From Cellulomonas sp. Y8 (lineage in GTDB: Bacteria; Actinomycetota; Actinomycetes; Actinomycetales; Cellulomonadaceae), in contig NZ_CP041203.1 of assembly GCF_008033115.1 (NCBI RefSeq), positions 2,976,001 to 3,040,000 on the forward strand: a stretch of 64,000 nucleotides of DNA. The letters run 5' to 3'. Shown in pieces: positions 8,752 through 16,668 of the stretch. The translations under genes were made by a program, and so were the position numbers. Each line of letters starts with the position of its first letter. The stretch's first letter is position 1. A model generated the notes under the pieces. It did no database searches. It saw only the letters and a program-made list of their open reading frames with translations, and was not told the DNA's origin.

Positions 8752-8872
8752 GCGGGGTGGCGACAGACCGGGGTCTCCTCCCTGACCTTCTCGCGCCCCC
8801 GCCGCAGCAGGAACCCGACCCGTGTCTGGCCTGACCGTCAGGTCGGCCACCTGGGGTCCACGGTAGACCGGT

Positions 8873-9070
8873 TCAGTTCCGGCGCGCCCGCGCTCGTGCG
8901 GTCCCGCCGCGCATCGCCGCGTGGACGAGGTGGCCGGCCGTGAACACGGCGAGGAGCACCGGCAACCGCGACCAGCCCGTCGCCTGGACCACCAGCTCCG
9001 CCACCAGTGCCAGCGCCAGGTTGAACAGGAGCGCGAGGGCCGCGCGCCGTGCTCGCGGGTGCCGCGCCAT
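8873..9070 (-). CDS. Small two-helix membrane protein (65 aa)
   Basis: MARHPRARR basic head, then two hydrophobic helices (ALALLFNLALALVAELVV and LPVLLAVFTAGHLVHAAM) and an Arg-rich tail. A strong GGAGGAC ribosome-binding sequence sits 4-5 bases before the ATG at 9070, supporting a real gene despite its size. It lies between the two ESX-like modules on the opposite strand. No family recognised. Confidence 0.65.
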   Translation of the reverse strand: MARHPRARRAALALLFNLALALVAELVVQATGWSRLPVLLAVFTAGHLVHAAMRGGTARARARRN

Positions 9071-9277
9071 CGATGTCCTCCGTCCGGTCGCTGCTCGTGA
9101 GCGGCACGTTAGCCCCGCGCGTGCGCGCCCGGTGGCGATTCCGACCGCGGACGTCGGGGACCTCGTCGCCTGACCGGGGGGCCGAGCCCGACTGGTGCTC
9201 GTGCACCGGTCGGACCGCGTCCCGGGGCCCGGTTGGTACCGTGACCGTCGCGTGATTCCGACGTGGGGAGGCCCTTC

Positions 9278-9745
9278 GTGACCAGCAGCCCGGGCAGCGT
9301 CATCGAGCTGCGCGGGCTCGGCGCAGGAGCGGCGCTCGTCGCTCGGGTGGATCGTTCCGCCGGGCTGATCGACCCCGTCTCCCGGTCGGCGCGGGTGGGA
9401 CCAGTGCGCCTCGACCGCCGGACCGACGTCGCGCTCATGTCCGGGAAGCACCGCACCGAGATCATCGTCTCGCGCGGACTCATCGGTTGGAAGCGCGTCA
9501 TCGCGCCGCTCGTCGAGCTTCGAGGCGACATCGCCCTCGCTGTGCCGGCCGCGATCGCGCGAGCGCTCGCGGACGAGCTCCACACCCGGGGAGTCCGTGA
9601 GGCGAGCGCCGTGATCGACCCCCTTCGCGCGCACGCGGCGGTCATGGAAGCGGGCAACCCGGTGGTCACGTCGCCGTTGGCGCGGTACATCGGGGTGAAC
9701 AGCGGTCACGGGGGCAGCATCTTCAGTGCGCTCGGTGACCTCTAG
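9278..9745 (+). CDS. ESX-module paralogue 1 (155 aa, shared unnamed domain)
   Basis: Cytosolic alpha/beta protein of unknown function. It is the same length as the next gene product and clearly homologous to it: both share DxxxGxxxxxxR, KxRTExxVxRG, ALADExxxRGVxExxAVIxPLRAHA and the C-terminal AGxPVxxSPLxRYxG. The same C-terminal motif occurs in the membrane protein at 12779. GTG at 9278 is preferred because GGGGAGG lies 6 bases before it; GTG 9263 is in frame but lacks a ribosome site. A TACCGT -10-like hexamer is about 35 bases upstream. Confidence 0.75.
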   Translation: MTSSPGSVIELRGLGAGAALVARVDRSAGLIDPVSRSARVGPVRLDRRTDVALMSGKHRTEIIVSRGLIGWKRVIAPLVELRGDIALAVPAAIARALADELHTRGVREASAVIDPLRAHAAVMEAGNPVVTSPLARYIGVNSGHGGSIFSALGDL

Positions 9746-9886
9746 GTCGTCGCACCACGAGGGCAGACGAGGCCCGCTGCCGACCTCCCACGCAGTCCAC
9801 AGCTCCTCGCAGCAGCGTGCCGCGACTCGGCACGCCCCTTGGTAGCGTGGCGCGCACTGAGCAGCACGCCTAGGGGAGTTCTGAAC

Positions 9887-10354
9887 GTGAGCAGCACCGC
9901 AGGATCCGGCGGCGTCGTCACCGTCCGCGCGCTCGACCCGGCCGCGCGCGGCGCGGTCGTCGCTCGCCTCGACCGCGGCACCGGCGTGCTCGAGCCCACC
10001 CGCCGCTCGCTCCGCAACGGGGCCGTCCGCTTGAGCGCGAGGGCAGCCGCGGTGCTGACCTCGGACAAGCGGCGCACCGAGCTGATGGTCGCTCGTGGGA
10101 TGGGGTGGAAGTACGCGATCGTCCCCCTCATCGAGATCCACGACGGCGCGGCAGTCGGGGTGCCCTCCGACGTGGCCCGCGCTCTCGCCGACGAGATGGA
10201 GTCCCGCGGCGTCAAGGAGACGACGGCGGTCATCGCGCCGCTGCGGGCGCACGCAGACCACCTCGACGCGGGCGGTCCGGTGGCATCGTCGCCGCTGGGC
10301 AGGTACATGGGTCTGGGTGGCGGAGGCATCATCAGCTCGCTCGGCGGGTTCTGA
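9887..10354 (+). CDS. ESX-module paralogue 2 (155 aa, shared unnamed domain)
   Basis: Tandem paralogue of the gene at 9278, with identical length. Core features are RGAVVARLDRGTGVLEPTRR, SDKRRTELMVARGMGWKYAIVPLIEIHDG and LRAHADHLDAGGPVASSPLGRY, then a Gly-rich tail. The GTG start has GGGGAG 7-11 bases upstream. The promoter region repeats the TTGGTANCGTG sequence also found before paralogue 1. It leads into the YxxxD protein, LXG-like protein, EspG-like protein and membrane paralogue, suggesting one functional unit. Function is unknown; EsxAB-type chaperone or immunity are options. Confidence 0.78.
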   Translation: MSSTAGSGGVVTVRALDPAARGAVVARLDRGTGVLEPTRRSLRNGAVRLSARAAAVLTSDKRRTELMVARGMGWKYAIVPLIEIHDGAAVGVPSDVARALADEMESRGVKETTAVIAPLRAHADHLDAGGPVASSPLGRYMGLGGGGIISSLGGF

Positions 10355-10387
10355 GCCCGCGGGCTGCGAAAGAAGGGTGGGAGACAC

Positions 10388-10684
10388 GTGAGCGTGGACG
10401 TCTCGATCGCGGCGCTGGACACCGCCGCGTCCGAGCTGGAGACGGTGGCGTCGGAGCTGCAGGCGCTGGACGTCGCCGGCGCGTTCGCCGGGATCGAGGC
10501 GGCGCTGCCCGGCTCTGCCGTGCCGGACGCGGCCGTGTGGGTCTCGACGCGCGTCGCTGCCGCGGTGCAGGTGCTCGGCGAGAACATCCGTGGCATGTCG
10601 GCGAGCGCCTCCGGGTCGGCCGACGGCTACCGCGCGGCGGACGGGTCGGTGCAGACCCGGTTCGGCGCGATGGCGGCGTTCTGA
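10388..10684 (+). CDS. WXG100-like ESX protein with YxxxD signal (98 aa)
   Basis: 98-residue helical protein. Residues near the middle (DAAVWVSTRVAAA) replace the WxG turn with WVS, but the C terminus holds DGYRAADGS, a clear YxxxD type VII export motif. GTG at 10388 is preceded by GGGTGGGAG. Its stop overlaps the start of the WXG-toxin-like gene by one base (TGATG), so the two are probably made together and dimerise like EsxA/EsxB. Confidence 0.75.
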   Translation: MSVDVSIAALDTAASELETVASELQALDVAGAFAGIEAALPGSAVPDAAVWVSTRVAAAVQVLGENIRGMSASASGSADGYRAADGSVQTRFGAMAAF

Positions 10685-11973
10685 TGACCGCGCTCACCCT
10701 GGAGGTCGTGCGGAGCTGGCGGCCCGAGGCGCTCGCGGACGCCGCGACCGGCGTCAGCACGGCGCAGCAGGAGGTCGACGCGCAGGTGCAGGCGGCCAAG
10801 GCTGCGATGACGCGGCTGAGCGACCACTGGCAGGGCGACGCCGCTCAGGCCGCCGCGCAGCGGATGGCGAACGAGGCGACGACCGGGTTCGCCCTGGCCG
10901 ATGCACTGGACTTGGCCCGCTCGGCTCTCGCCTCGGGTGCCACGGACCTGGGAAGAGCCAGGTCGGCACTTCTGACGACGGTCGACGCGGCGAGCGCGGC
11001 CGGTTTTGCCGTCGCGGGCGACGGCCGCGTGACCGCGCCCACGCTGCCGCCGGTCATGACCGCCCCGGGTGATCCTGACGGCGCAGGCGCGCAGCGTGAC
11101 GCGCGGCAGCGTGCGCTGAACGACGAGGCGCAGGAGCACGCCGAAGCGATCTCGACGGCGCTGCAGGACGTGGCGACGACCGACCAGCAGGTCGCCGACA
11201 GGCTCGCGTCCGTCGAGGTGCCGCAGACGCTGTCGTCGGCGGTCGACGCCTACCTGCAGCGGGCCTTCGCGAGCGGCGACGTCATCGGCGCCCTCGGCTC
11301 GGTCGGCGCAGGCGGCGTCGCCCTGGCGCAGGTGATCCAGGGCGTCATGAAGTCCGCCACGAAGGGCAAGGCGTACCTCGACTTCCTCAAGGCGTCGACG
11401 GCACCCATCACGCACTACGCGGCGATGGTGGAGAACTTCGCCAAGGCCGACGCGGCGATGGACATCTTCAAGAACGGCAAGGCCGTGAACCCGGCGCTCG
11501 CGCGACTCCTCGGCCCGCAGCTCACCGGCGCGATGCGCGTCGCCGGGAAGGCGTTCCTGCCGCTGACGGTCGCGACCGGTCTGGCCGACGCCTGGACCGG
11601 CGGCGGGTACGAGGGAGCGAGAGGCTGGGCCACGCGCGGGTTCGGCCTCGCCGGGGCAGCTGGTGCGGGCACGCTGCTCCTGGCCGGGGCGAGTCTCGGC
11701 CCGGTGGGGCTGGCCGTCGCCGGCGGTGCGGTGCTCGCCTACGGCGCCTGGAGCGTCGGCAACCTCATCTGGGACAACCGCGAGGCCATCGGCGACTTCT
11801 TCCAGGCAGCCGGAGGCAAGATCGCGGACGGCTGGAACGCGACGACCGGCGCGGTGTCGAACGCGGTGTCCGACGCCGCCGACTGGGCAGGAGAACAGGT
11901 GGACAAGGCCAAGGACGCGGTCGCCGACTTCGGCAAGGGCGCGCTCAACGTGCTGTCGGGCGGGCTCTGGTGA
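10684..11973 (+). CDS. Large WXG/LXG-like ESX substrate with C-terminal membrane-active region (429 aa)
   Basis: Probable secreted effector. The N-terminal helical domain contains RLSDHWQGDAAQAAAQRM with the WXG motif at residue 49. A coiled region follows to about residue 190. Residues about 315-365 form Gly/Ala-rich hydrophobic segments (AGAAGAGTLLLAGASLGPVGLAVAGGAVLAYGAW), and amphipathic helices end the protein. No catalytic motif is visible, so membrane insertion rather than enzymatic attack would be the likely activity if it is a toxin. It overlaps the genes on both sides and lacks a classical signal peptide. Confidence 0.7.
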   Translation: MTALTLEVVRSWRPEALADAATGVSTAQQEVDAQVQAAKAAMTRLSDHWQGDAAQAAAQRMANEATTGFALADALDLARSALASGATDLGRARSALLTTVDAASAAGFAVAGDGRVTAPTLPPVMTAPGDPDGAGAQRDARQRALNDEAQEHAEAISTALQDVATTDQQVADRLASVEVPQTLSSAVDAYLQRAFASGDVIGALGSVGAGGVALAQVIQGVMKSATKGKAYLDFLKASTAPITHYAAMVENFAKADAAMDIFKNGKAVNPALARLLGPQLTGAMRVAGKAFLPLTVATGLADAWTGGGYEGARGWATRGFGLAGAAGAGTLLLAGASLGPVGLAVAGGAVLAYGAWSVGNLIWDNREAIGDFFQAAGGKIADGWNATTGAVSNAVSDAADWAGEQVDKAKDAVADFGKGALNVLSGGLW

Positions 11974-12782
11974 GCGCCGTCGACGACGCTGTCATCGGGA
12001 CGGATGCGGCCGGCACCCCCGGCACCCCGGTGCCGGTCGAGGTGCTGACCGACGAGGAGCTCGCGATCCTGGCCGGGCCCGGCGGCCTCGTCGTCGCTCC
12101 GTACCTCGCCACGCTGCCCGACGCCGACCGCGAGGTCGCCCTGCGCACCGCCTACCGCGGCCTGCTCGCGCGCGGCATCGTCGACCCGCCGACCCCTGCG
12201 GCGCTCGCGGCCGCCGTCGGCGAGCCGACCGTCGAGCTCCAGGTCCGCCAGGACGTGCTGTCGCTCGTGGCGCTCCGCCGCGGCGCGTCGGCCACGGTGT
12301 GCGTCGCCCGGTCGACCGTGCTCGGCCAGGACTACTGGTACGCGCACGTGGTCCGGGACGTCGTGCTGGTCGAGCAGGTCACGACCGACGGGCAGCACCG
12401 GTTCGCGCTCGCGTCGGCCGGCACGCTCGGCGACCTGCTGCTCGACGCGGCGGTGCACCCCGAGACGGCCGACGGCACCGGGCCCGAGATCGCGGTCGCC
12501 GACCCCGACGAGCCGCCCACCGAGGTCGTCGAGCACCTCGGGTCCGCGCTGGTGCGCGCCGACGTCGTCGTGCGGGTGCCGGACGACCGCGAGCCGGAGC
12601 TGCTCGGGCTGTTCACCGGTCCGGGCGGGGCGTGGGTGCTGTCGGCGCGGGAGGCGTCCGGGGGTCCCGTGGTCGCGCGGCCGCTCACCCGGGCGGCGCT
12701 GGAGGCGCAGGTGCGGGAGCTCGCGGAGCGGGCCGTGTCGACCGCGGCGGCGGTGGCCTCGGCGGCGGCCGGGGCGCGATGA
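11970..12782 (+). CDS. EspG-like putative ESX chaperone (270 aa)
   Basis: Length and layout resemble EspG-type ESX chaperones: an N-terminal winged-helix-like part (LTDEELAILAGPG... AYRGLLARGIVDPPTPAALAAAVG), then antiparallel strands (VELQVRQDVLSLVALRRGASATVCVARS... YAHVVRDVVLVEQVTTDGQHRFALA). The family assignment is by architecture only and is tentative. It overlaps the effector-like gene by 4 bp and the membrane paralogue by 4 bp. A cytosolic role in holding the WXG pair is a reasonable inference. Confidence 0.55.
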   Translation: MSAVDDAVIGTDAAGTPGTPVPVEVLTDEELAILAGPGGLVVAPYLATLPDADREVALRTAYRGLLARGIVDPPTPAALAAAVGEPTVELQVRQDVLSLVALRRGASATVCVARSTVLGQDYWYAHVVRDVVLVEQVTTDGQHRFALASAGTLGDLLLDAAVHPETADGTGPEIAVADPDEPPTEVVEHLGSALVRADVVVRVPDDREPELLGLFTGPGGAWVLSAREASGGPVVARPLTRAALEAQVRELAERAVSTAAAVASAAAGAR

Positions 12783-13378
12783 CCGAGACGCTGGTCCGGA
12801 TCCCGGCCTTCTCGTCCCGGTCGTCGCGGCGGTGGATCGTCGCGACGGCCGTCGGGGTGGTCGCCGTGCTGGGCTACCTCTGGGTCGCGCAGCCCGAGAA
12901 CCGGGCCTTCCTGCTGCTGGTGGTCCCGCTGGCGCTGTACTTCGCGGTGCTGGTGTGGCAGTCGACGTGGCTCGACCCCGTGGGCGGCTCGCTGGTGCGC
13001 GTGCGGTGCCGGGTGTGGCGCCGCGAGGTGCGGCTCGAGCCGGGCACGTCGGTGTCGCTGGTGCCGAACGGTGGTGGCGCGCTCCTGCTCAGGGCGAAGG
13101 CGGCGCGGGGTCCTGCGCTGTACGCCTCGCTCGTGGCGCGGACCGACTACCTCGACCAGTCCCAGCCACCCGCCCTGCTGCGGCAGATCGCCGATGTCGT
13201 CGAGCGGCACCGCGCCGGCGGGGCGCGCCCGGTCGCCGAGGCGCTGCGCAAGCAGGCGGCCCACCTGGAGGCGGGCGGGACCGTCGCGAGCTCGCCCCTC
13301 GCCGGGCTGATCACGACCGGCGTGCTCACCGCCGCGAAGGCCGGCGGTGCCGGCGCGATCGGCGGCCACCTGGGCTGA
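12779..13378 (+). CDS. Membrane-anchored member of the ESX-module paralogue family (199 aa)
   Basis: Two N-terminal membrane helices (residues about 20-36 and 45-63) followed by a cytosolic domain homologous to the 155-residue proteins at 9278 and 9887. The shared core runs from GGSLVRVRCRVWRREVRL to EALRKQAAHLEAGGTVASSPL. The tail is Gly/Ala-rich. ATGA overlap with the EspG-like gene. One anchored and two soluble versions of the same domain in a single ESX-like locus suggest a receptor or immunity system; this is inference. Confidence 0.75.
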   Translation: MTETLVRIPAFSSRSSRRWIVATAVGVVAVLGYLWVAQPENRAFLLLVVPLALYFAVLVWQSTWLDPVGGSLVRVRCRVWRREVRLEPGTSVSLVPNGGGALLLRAKAARGPALYASLVARTDYLDQSQPPALLRQIADVVERHRAGGARPVAEALRKQAAHLEAGGTVASSPLAGLITTGVLTAAKAGGAGAIGGHLG

Positions 13379-13393
13379 CGGGCGCCACCCCGG

Positions 13394-14149
13394 TCAGGCC
13401 GCCGGCCCCCGGCGCGCCTCGATCAGGTGCCGCGTCGAGTGCGCCACGACCGGCCGCCCGGCCCGCATCTCGGCGTCGAGCGCCCGCAGCGTGTCCTCGT
13501 AGCGGTCGACCGAGAAGTCCGGCACCCACCACACGCACTTCCGCAGCAGCCAGACGACCGCCCCGACGTCGTGGAGCTCCATGCGGCAGGTCGCCCGCCG
13601 CAGGTCCACGACGGTCAGCCCGGCGCGCTCGGCGTCGGCCGCCTCGTCGTCGGGGTCGCGCGCGACCGGCCCCGGCACCGGACCGAGGAACCGCTCGATC
13701 AGCTCGAACGCCGACCGCGGGCCGACGTGCTGCCCGAGGTGGGTGCCGCCGGGCCGCAGCACGCGGCGGATCTCGGCCCAGTCGGGCCGCACGGGATGCC
13801 GCGAGCTGACGAGGTCGAACGAGGCGTCGGCCGGTTCCACGCCGTCGCCGGGCTCCACCACCGTCACCCCGCGCGGGCCGAGGAGCTCCCGCGCGCGGCG
13901 CGCGTTCGGCGGCAAGCCCTCGGTGACGACCATCCGCGGCGGGAGCACCGGGGCCTCGGCGACGACCTCGCCGCCGCCTGTGTCGACGTCGAGCGCGGAG
14001 TCGACGCGCGCGAGGCGGTCGGCGAGGAGGCGGGCGTAGCCCCACGGCGGCCGCTCCTCGGTGGCGCGGCCGTCGAGCCAGCCGAAGCCCCAGCCGGTGA
14101 CGTCGGCGGCGAGGGCCTCGGCGGCAGTCAGGTCCTCGAACGGGCGCAT
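13394..14149 (-). CDS. SAM-dependent methyltransferase-like protein (251 aa)
   Basis: Class I methyltransferase fold. The glycine-rich strand reads ALDVDTGGGEVVAEAP (motif I DxGGG, residues about 52-60), with ASFDLVSSRHPVRPDWAEIRRVLRPGG as motifs IV-V typical of methyltransferase type 11 proteins. Substrate unknown. The ATG at 14149 begins the conserved MRPFEDLTAAEALAADVTGWGF sequence. Convergent with the ESX module. Confidence 0.85.
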   Translation of the reverse strand: MRPFEDLTAAEALAADVTGWGFGWLDGRATEERPPWGYARLLADRLARVDSALDVDTGGGEVVAEAPVLPPRMVVTEGLPPNARRARELLGPRGVTVVEPGDGVEPADASFDLVSSRHPVRPDWAEIRRVLRPGGTHLGQHVGPRSAFELIERFLGPVPGPVARDPDDEAADAERAGLTVVDLRRATCRMELHDVGAVVWLLRKCVWWVPDFSVDRYEDTLRALDAEMRAGRPVVAHSTRHLIEARRGPAA

Positions 14150-14330
14150 CGCGGCATCGTCGCACCGCGGCGGGGGCGTGGTCGCGGTCTTTCCGTGTGC
14201 TCCACGCGGGGGACCGCAGCCGGCTCGACCGTGCGACGTGCAGCGCCGCGTGGGTGACTGCGAGCCCGACGACGCCCGGAGCCCCGTGCCGCGCCCTACC
14301 GTGACGGAGCGCGAGGCGGAGGGAGACCGG

Positions 14331-14742
14331 GTGCGACGACGAGGGTGGGTCCTGCTCACGACGGCGCTCGTGCTGCCCCCTGGCCGCCCCGTTCGTGGCG
14401 ACGGCGCCGTTGCCCTCGGGATCGGTCGGTGCCGTCGCGGCGCGCTTCGACCCGGGCGACCGGGCCGGGCCGTCGTCGGACTCGTCGGAGCCGCGTCGGC
14501 TGCTCTGCCTCGGCGACGCCGCCTGCCCGTCGGTCCACCGGTGGTGGGTCGTCGACGGCGCGGTGAGCGACGGCGACCTCGAGGAGTGGCTGAGCCGGGC
14601 GGGCTACGACGCGGCCGTCGACGGCGACTGCGCGCGCGGGTGCCGCGCCGAGGGGACGGCGGACGGCTGGGCGGCCCGGGTCTCCGTGTCCCGGGTCGAC
14701 GACGGGTCGACGAGCGTGCGGCTGTGGCTCGCCGCCCCGTGA
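14331..14742 (+). CDS. Secreted hypothetical protein, frameshifted in this sequence (136 aa when repaired)
   Basis: From GTG 14331, after a GGAGGGAG ribosome site, the frame encodes VRRRGWVLLTTALVLP, a signal-peptide start. It then runs out of frame at the C5 run 14376-14380. Removing one C gives VLPLAAPFVATAPLPSG and joins the downstream frame, which ends at 14742 with four cysteines (LLCLGDAACPSV, GDCARGC). A TACCGT hexamer at 14297-14302 may be the -10. Function unknown. The extra C may be a sequencing error or a real inactivation. The stop overlaps the next gene by 4 bp (GTGA). Confidence 0.6.
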
Positions 14743-15086
14743 GCCGGCCGGCGGACGAGCCCGACGCGGTGCGCGCCGGACCACCGAGCGCGCGCCGACG
14801 GCACCCGGCGTGGGATCTGCTGTGGACCGTGCCGGTCGCCCTGGTGGTCTCGGTCCTGCCCGTCGGCTGGGCGAGCCTCGCCTGGTGCGGGGTGTGGGGG
14901 TGCGCCGACGGGCCGCGGGGCGACGTCCGCGACGTCGTCGGGCCGGCGCTGGTGGTCGGGGCGCTCGTCGGGGCGGCGGTGGTGATCGTGCCCTGGACGG
15001 ACCTCCGACCCCGCCGCGCGCTTGTGTCGGCGGGCGTCGGGCTCGTCGCTGCGGCGCTGACGTTCCTCTGGGTCGTCCTCGGCTAG
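14739..15086 (+). CDS. Small membrane protein (115 aa)
   Basis: Three hydrophobic segments (DLLWTVPVALVVSVLPVGWASLAW, VGPALVVGALVGAAVVIVPW, ALVSAGVGLVAAALTFLWVVL) after a short charged N terminus. GTG at 14739 overlaps the preceding gene stop. No family recognised. The final 4 bases overlap the convergent TetR gene. Confidence 0.65.
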   Translation: MSRPADEPDAVRAGPPSARRRHPAWDLLWTVPVALVVSVLPVGWASLAWCGVWGCADGPRGDVRDVVGPALVVGALVGAAVVIVPWTDLRPRRALVSAGVGLVAAALTFLWVVLG

Positions 15087-15661
15087 ACCGCGAGCAGCGC
15101 CGCCGCGACCTCCCGCGCCCGCGCGAACGGCCGGTCGAACGTCCCCATCCCGACGGTGACGATCGCCCCCTCGTAGACCAGCATCAGCGCCCGCGCGGTG
15201 TCCTCGGGCTCCCGCACCCCCGCCTCCCGGCACAGGTCGACGAGCAGCCCGACCTGCCAGGCCTTCTCCGCGGCGACCTCCGCGAGCACCGCGTCCCCGT
15301 CGCCGGCGGACGACTCGGCCCGCGCGTTGATCGCGCTGCAGCCCCGCGGGCTGTTCGCCGTCGACCAGGACGCCGCGGCGTCGAACACCGCCAGCACCCG
15401 GTCCGGCCCGGGCGACGGCACGCGGTCCAGCGCCGCCAGCAGGTGCTCGCGCCACCGCGCGTCGCGCTCCCGCAGGTAGGCGACGACCAGCGCCTCCTTC
15501 GACCCGAACCGGTCGTAGAGCGTCTTCTTGGTGACCCCGGCGACCTCGGCGATGGTGTCGACGCCGACGGCGTGGATGCCGCGCTCGTAGAACAGCTCAG
15601 ACGCGGCGTCGAGGACGCGGCGTGCGCCGGGGGTGAGCGGGGCGGGGCCGAGCGTTCCCAT
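15083..15661 (-). CDS. TetR-family regulator (192 aa)
   Basis: N-terminal HTH typical of TetR: RRVLDAASELFYERGIHAVGVDTIAEVAGVTKKTLYDRFGSKEALV (residues about 14-58). The C-terminal ligand domain is helical. It is divergent from an EamA-family exporter 35 bp away, with a perfect 16-bp palindrome in the gap. It almost certainly represses itself and the transporter; the ligand is unknown. Confidence 0.93.
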   Translation of the reverse strand: MGTLGPAPLTPGARRVLDAASELFYERGIHAVGVDTIAEVAGVTKKTLYDRFGSKEALVVAYLRERDARWREHLLAALDRVPSPGPDRVLAVFDAAASWSTANSPRGCSAINARAESSAGDGDAVLAEVAAEKAWQVGLLVDLCREAGVREPEDTARALMLVYEGAIVTVGMGTFDRPFARAREVAAALLAV

Positions 15662-15670
15662 GGCGCCGAG

Positions 15671-15686
15671 TATACAGATCTGTATA
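15671..15686. promoter_or_regulatory. Perfect 16-bp TetR operator palindrome
   Basis: TATACAGATCTGTATA, fully self-complementary and strikingly AT-rich for this genome. It is located between the divergent starts of the TetR gene (15661) and the EamA gene (15697). Confidence 0.85.
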
Positions 15687-15696
15687 GTCGTCGACC

Positions 15697-16668
15697 ATGA
15701 GTAGACAGGTCGGTATACCGGGGTGGCTGCTGCTGGCGGGCGGCGCCGCCGCGTTCGTCGGGAGCTGGAGCTCCGGCTTCGTCATCGCGAAGGTGGCGAC
15801 CGTCGACGCCCCGCCGCTGACCCTCCTGGTCTGGCGGTTCGTCCCGGTCGCGGTCGCCCTGGTGGCGGTGACGCTCGCGACCGGAGCCGCCCGCGGCGTC
15901 CCGCGCGCGGACCTGCGCCGGCAGGCGGTGATCGGGCTGTTCGCGCAGCTCGGCTACGTCGTGCTCGTGTACGCCGCGATCGCCGCGGGTGTGGCGACAG
16001 GGACCACCGCGCTCATCGACGCGGTGCAGCCGCTGGTGGTCGCGACGCTCGTCGGGCCACTGCTCGGGCTGCGGGTGCGCGGGGCGCAGTGGGCCGGTCT
16101 GGCGGTCGGCGCGGTCGGGGTGCTGCTCGTCGTGCGGTCGCAGCTCGGCGGGTCGCAGGCGCCCGCGGCGGCGTACCTGCTGCCGCTCGGCGCGATGGCG
16201 TGCCTGGTGGCGGCGACGTTCCTCGAGCGCCGGTCGCCCTCGCGGCCGCCGGTGCTGGTCGTGCTCACGGTGCAGGTGGTGGTCACGGCGGCGGCGCTGC
16301 TGGTCGCGGCGGCGGTCGCGGGTGAGCTCGCGCCGCCGGCCGACGCGGGGTTCTGGGTCGCGACGGCGCTCGCCGCGGTGTTCCCCACGCTCGTCGCCTA
16401 CGGGCTGTACTGGTGGCTGCTGCGCCGGATCGGGGTGACGGCGCTGAACGCGCTGCTGTTCCTGGTCGCGCCGGCCACCGCGGCGGCGGGTGCCGTCGGG
16501 CTGGGGGAGCCGCTGACCGCGGTGACGCTCGTGGGCTTCGCGCTGTGCGGGGCCGGGGTGGCGGTGGTGCTGGCGGTGGAGGCGCGGGTCGCGCGGTCGG
16601 CGGCGCGCGCACCCGTCACCGCCGGCGCGCCCGACCCGCCCCGAACGGCCCACCGAACACGATCGTGA
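15697..16668 (+). CDS. EamA/DMT-superfamily transporter (323 aa)
   Basis: Ten hydrophobic helices in two repeats of five, as in drug/metabolite transporters. The first repeat starts GWLLLAGGAAAFVGSWSSGFVIAK, and the second contains the EamA-like TLVAYGLYWWLLRRIGVTALNALLFLVAPATAAAGAVGLGEPLT. It probably exports a small metabolite or drug across the inner membrane. Expression is likely controlled by the adjacent TetR protein. A second operator-like copy overlaps codons 2-7. The C terminus overlaps the convergent lipoprotein gene by 53 bp. Confidence 0.9.
   Translation: MSRQVGIPGWLLLAGGAAAFVGSWSSGFVIAKVATVDAPPLTLLVWRFVPVAVALVAVTLATGAARGVPRADLRRQAVIGLFAQLGYVVLVYAAIAAGVATGTTALIDAVQPLVVATLVGPLLGLRVRGAQWAGLAVGAVGVLLVVRSQLGGSQAPAAAYLLPLGAMACLVAATFLERRSPSRPPVLVVLTVQVVVTAAALLVAAAVAGELAPPADAGFWVATALAAVFPTLVAYGLYWWLLRRIGVTALNALLFLVAPATAAAGAVGLGEPLTAVTLVGFALCGAGVAVVLAVEARVARSAARAPVTAGAPDPPRTAHRTRS
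15702..15717. promoter_or_regulatory. Second, imperfect TetR operator copy inside the EamA gene start
   Basis: TAGACAGGTCGGTATA matches the upstream palindrome at 13 of 16 positions and starts 31 bp (about three helical turns) after it, allowing two dimers on one DNA face. Confidence 0.5.

Noticed and set aside
9263-9277. Upstream GTG 9263 as start of paralogue 1
   Set aside because: It overlaps the GGGGAGG ribosome site. GTG 9278 gives the same length (155 aa) as the tandem paralogue.
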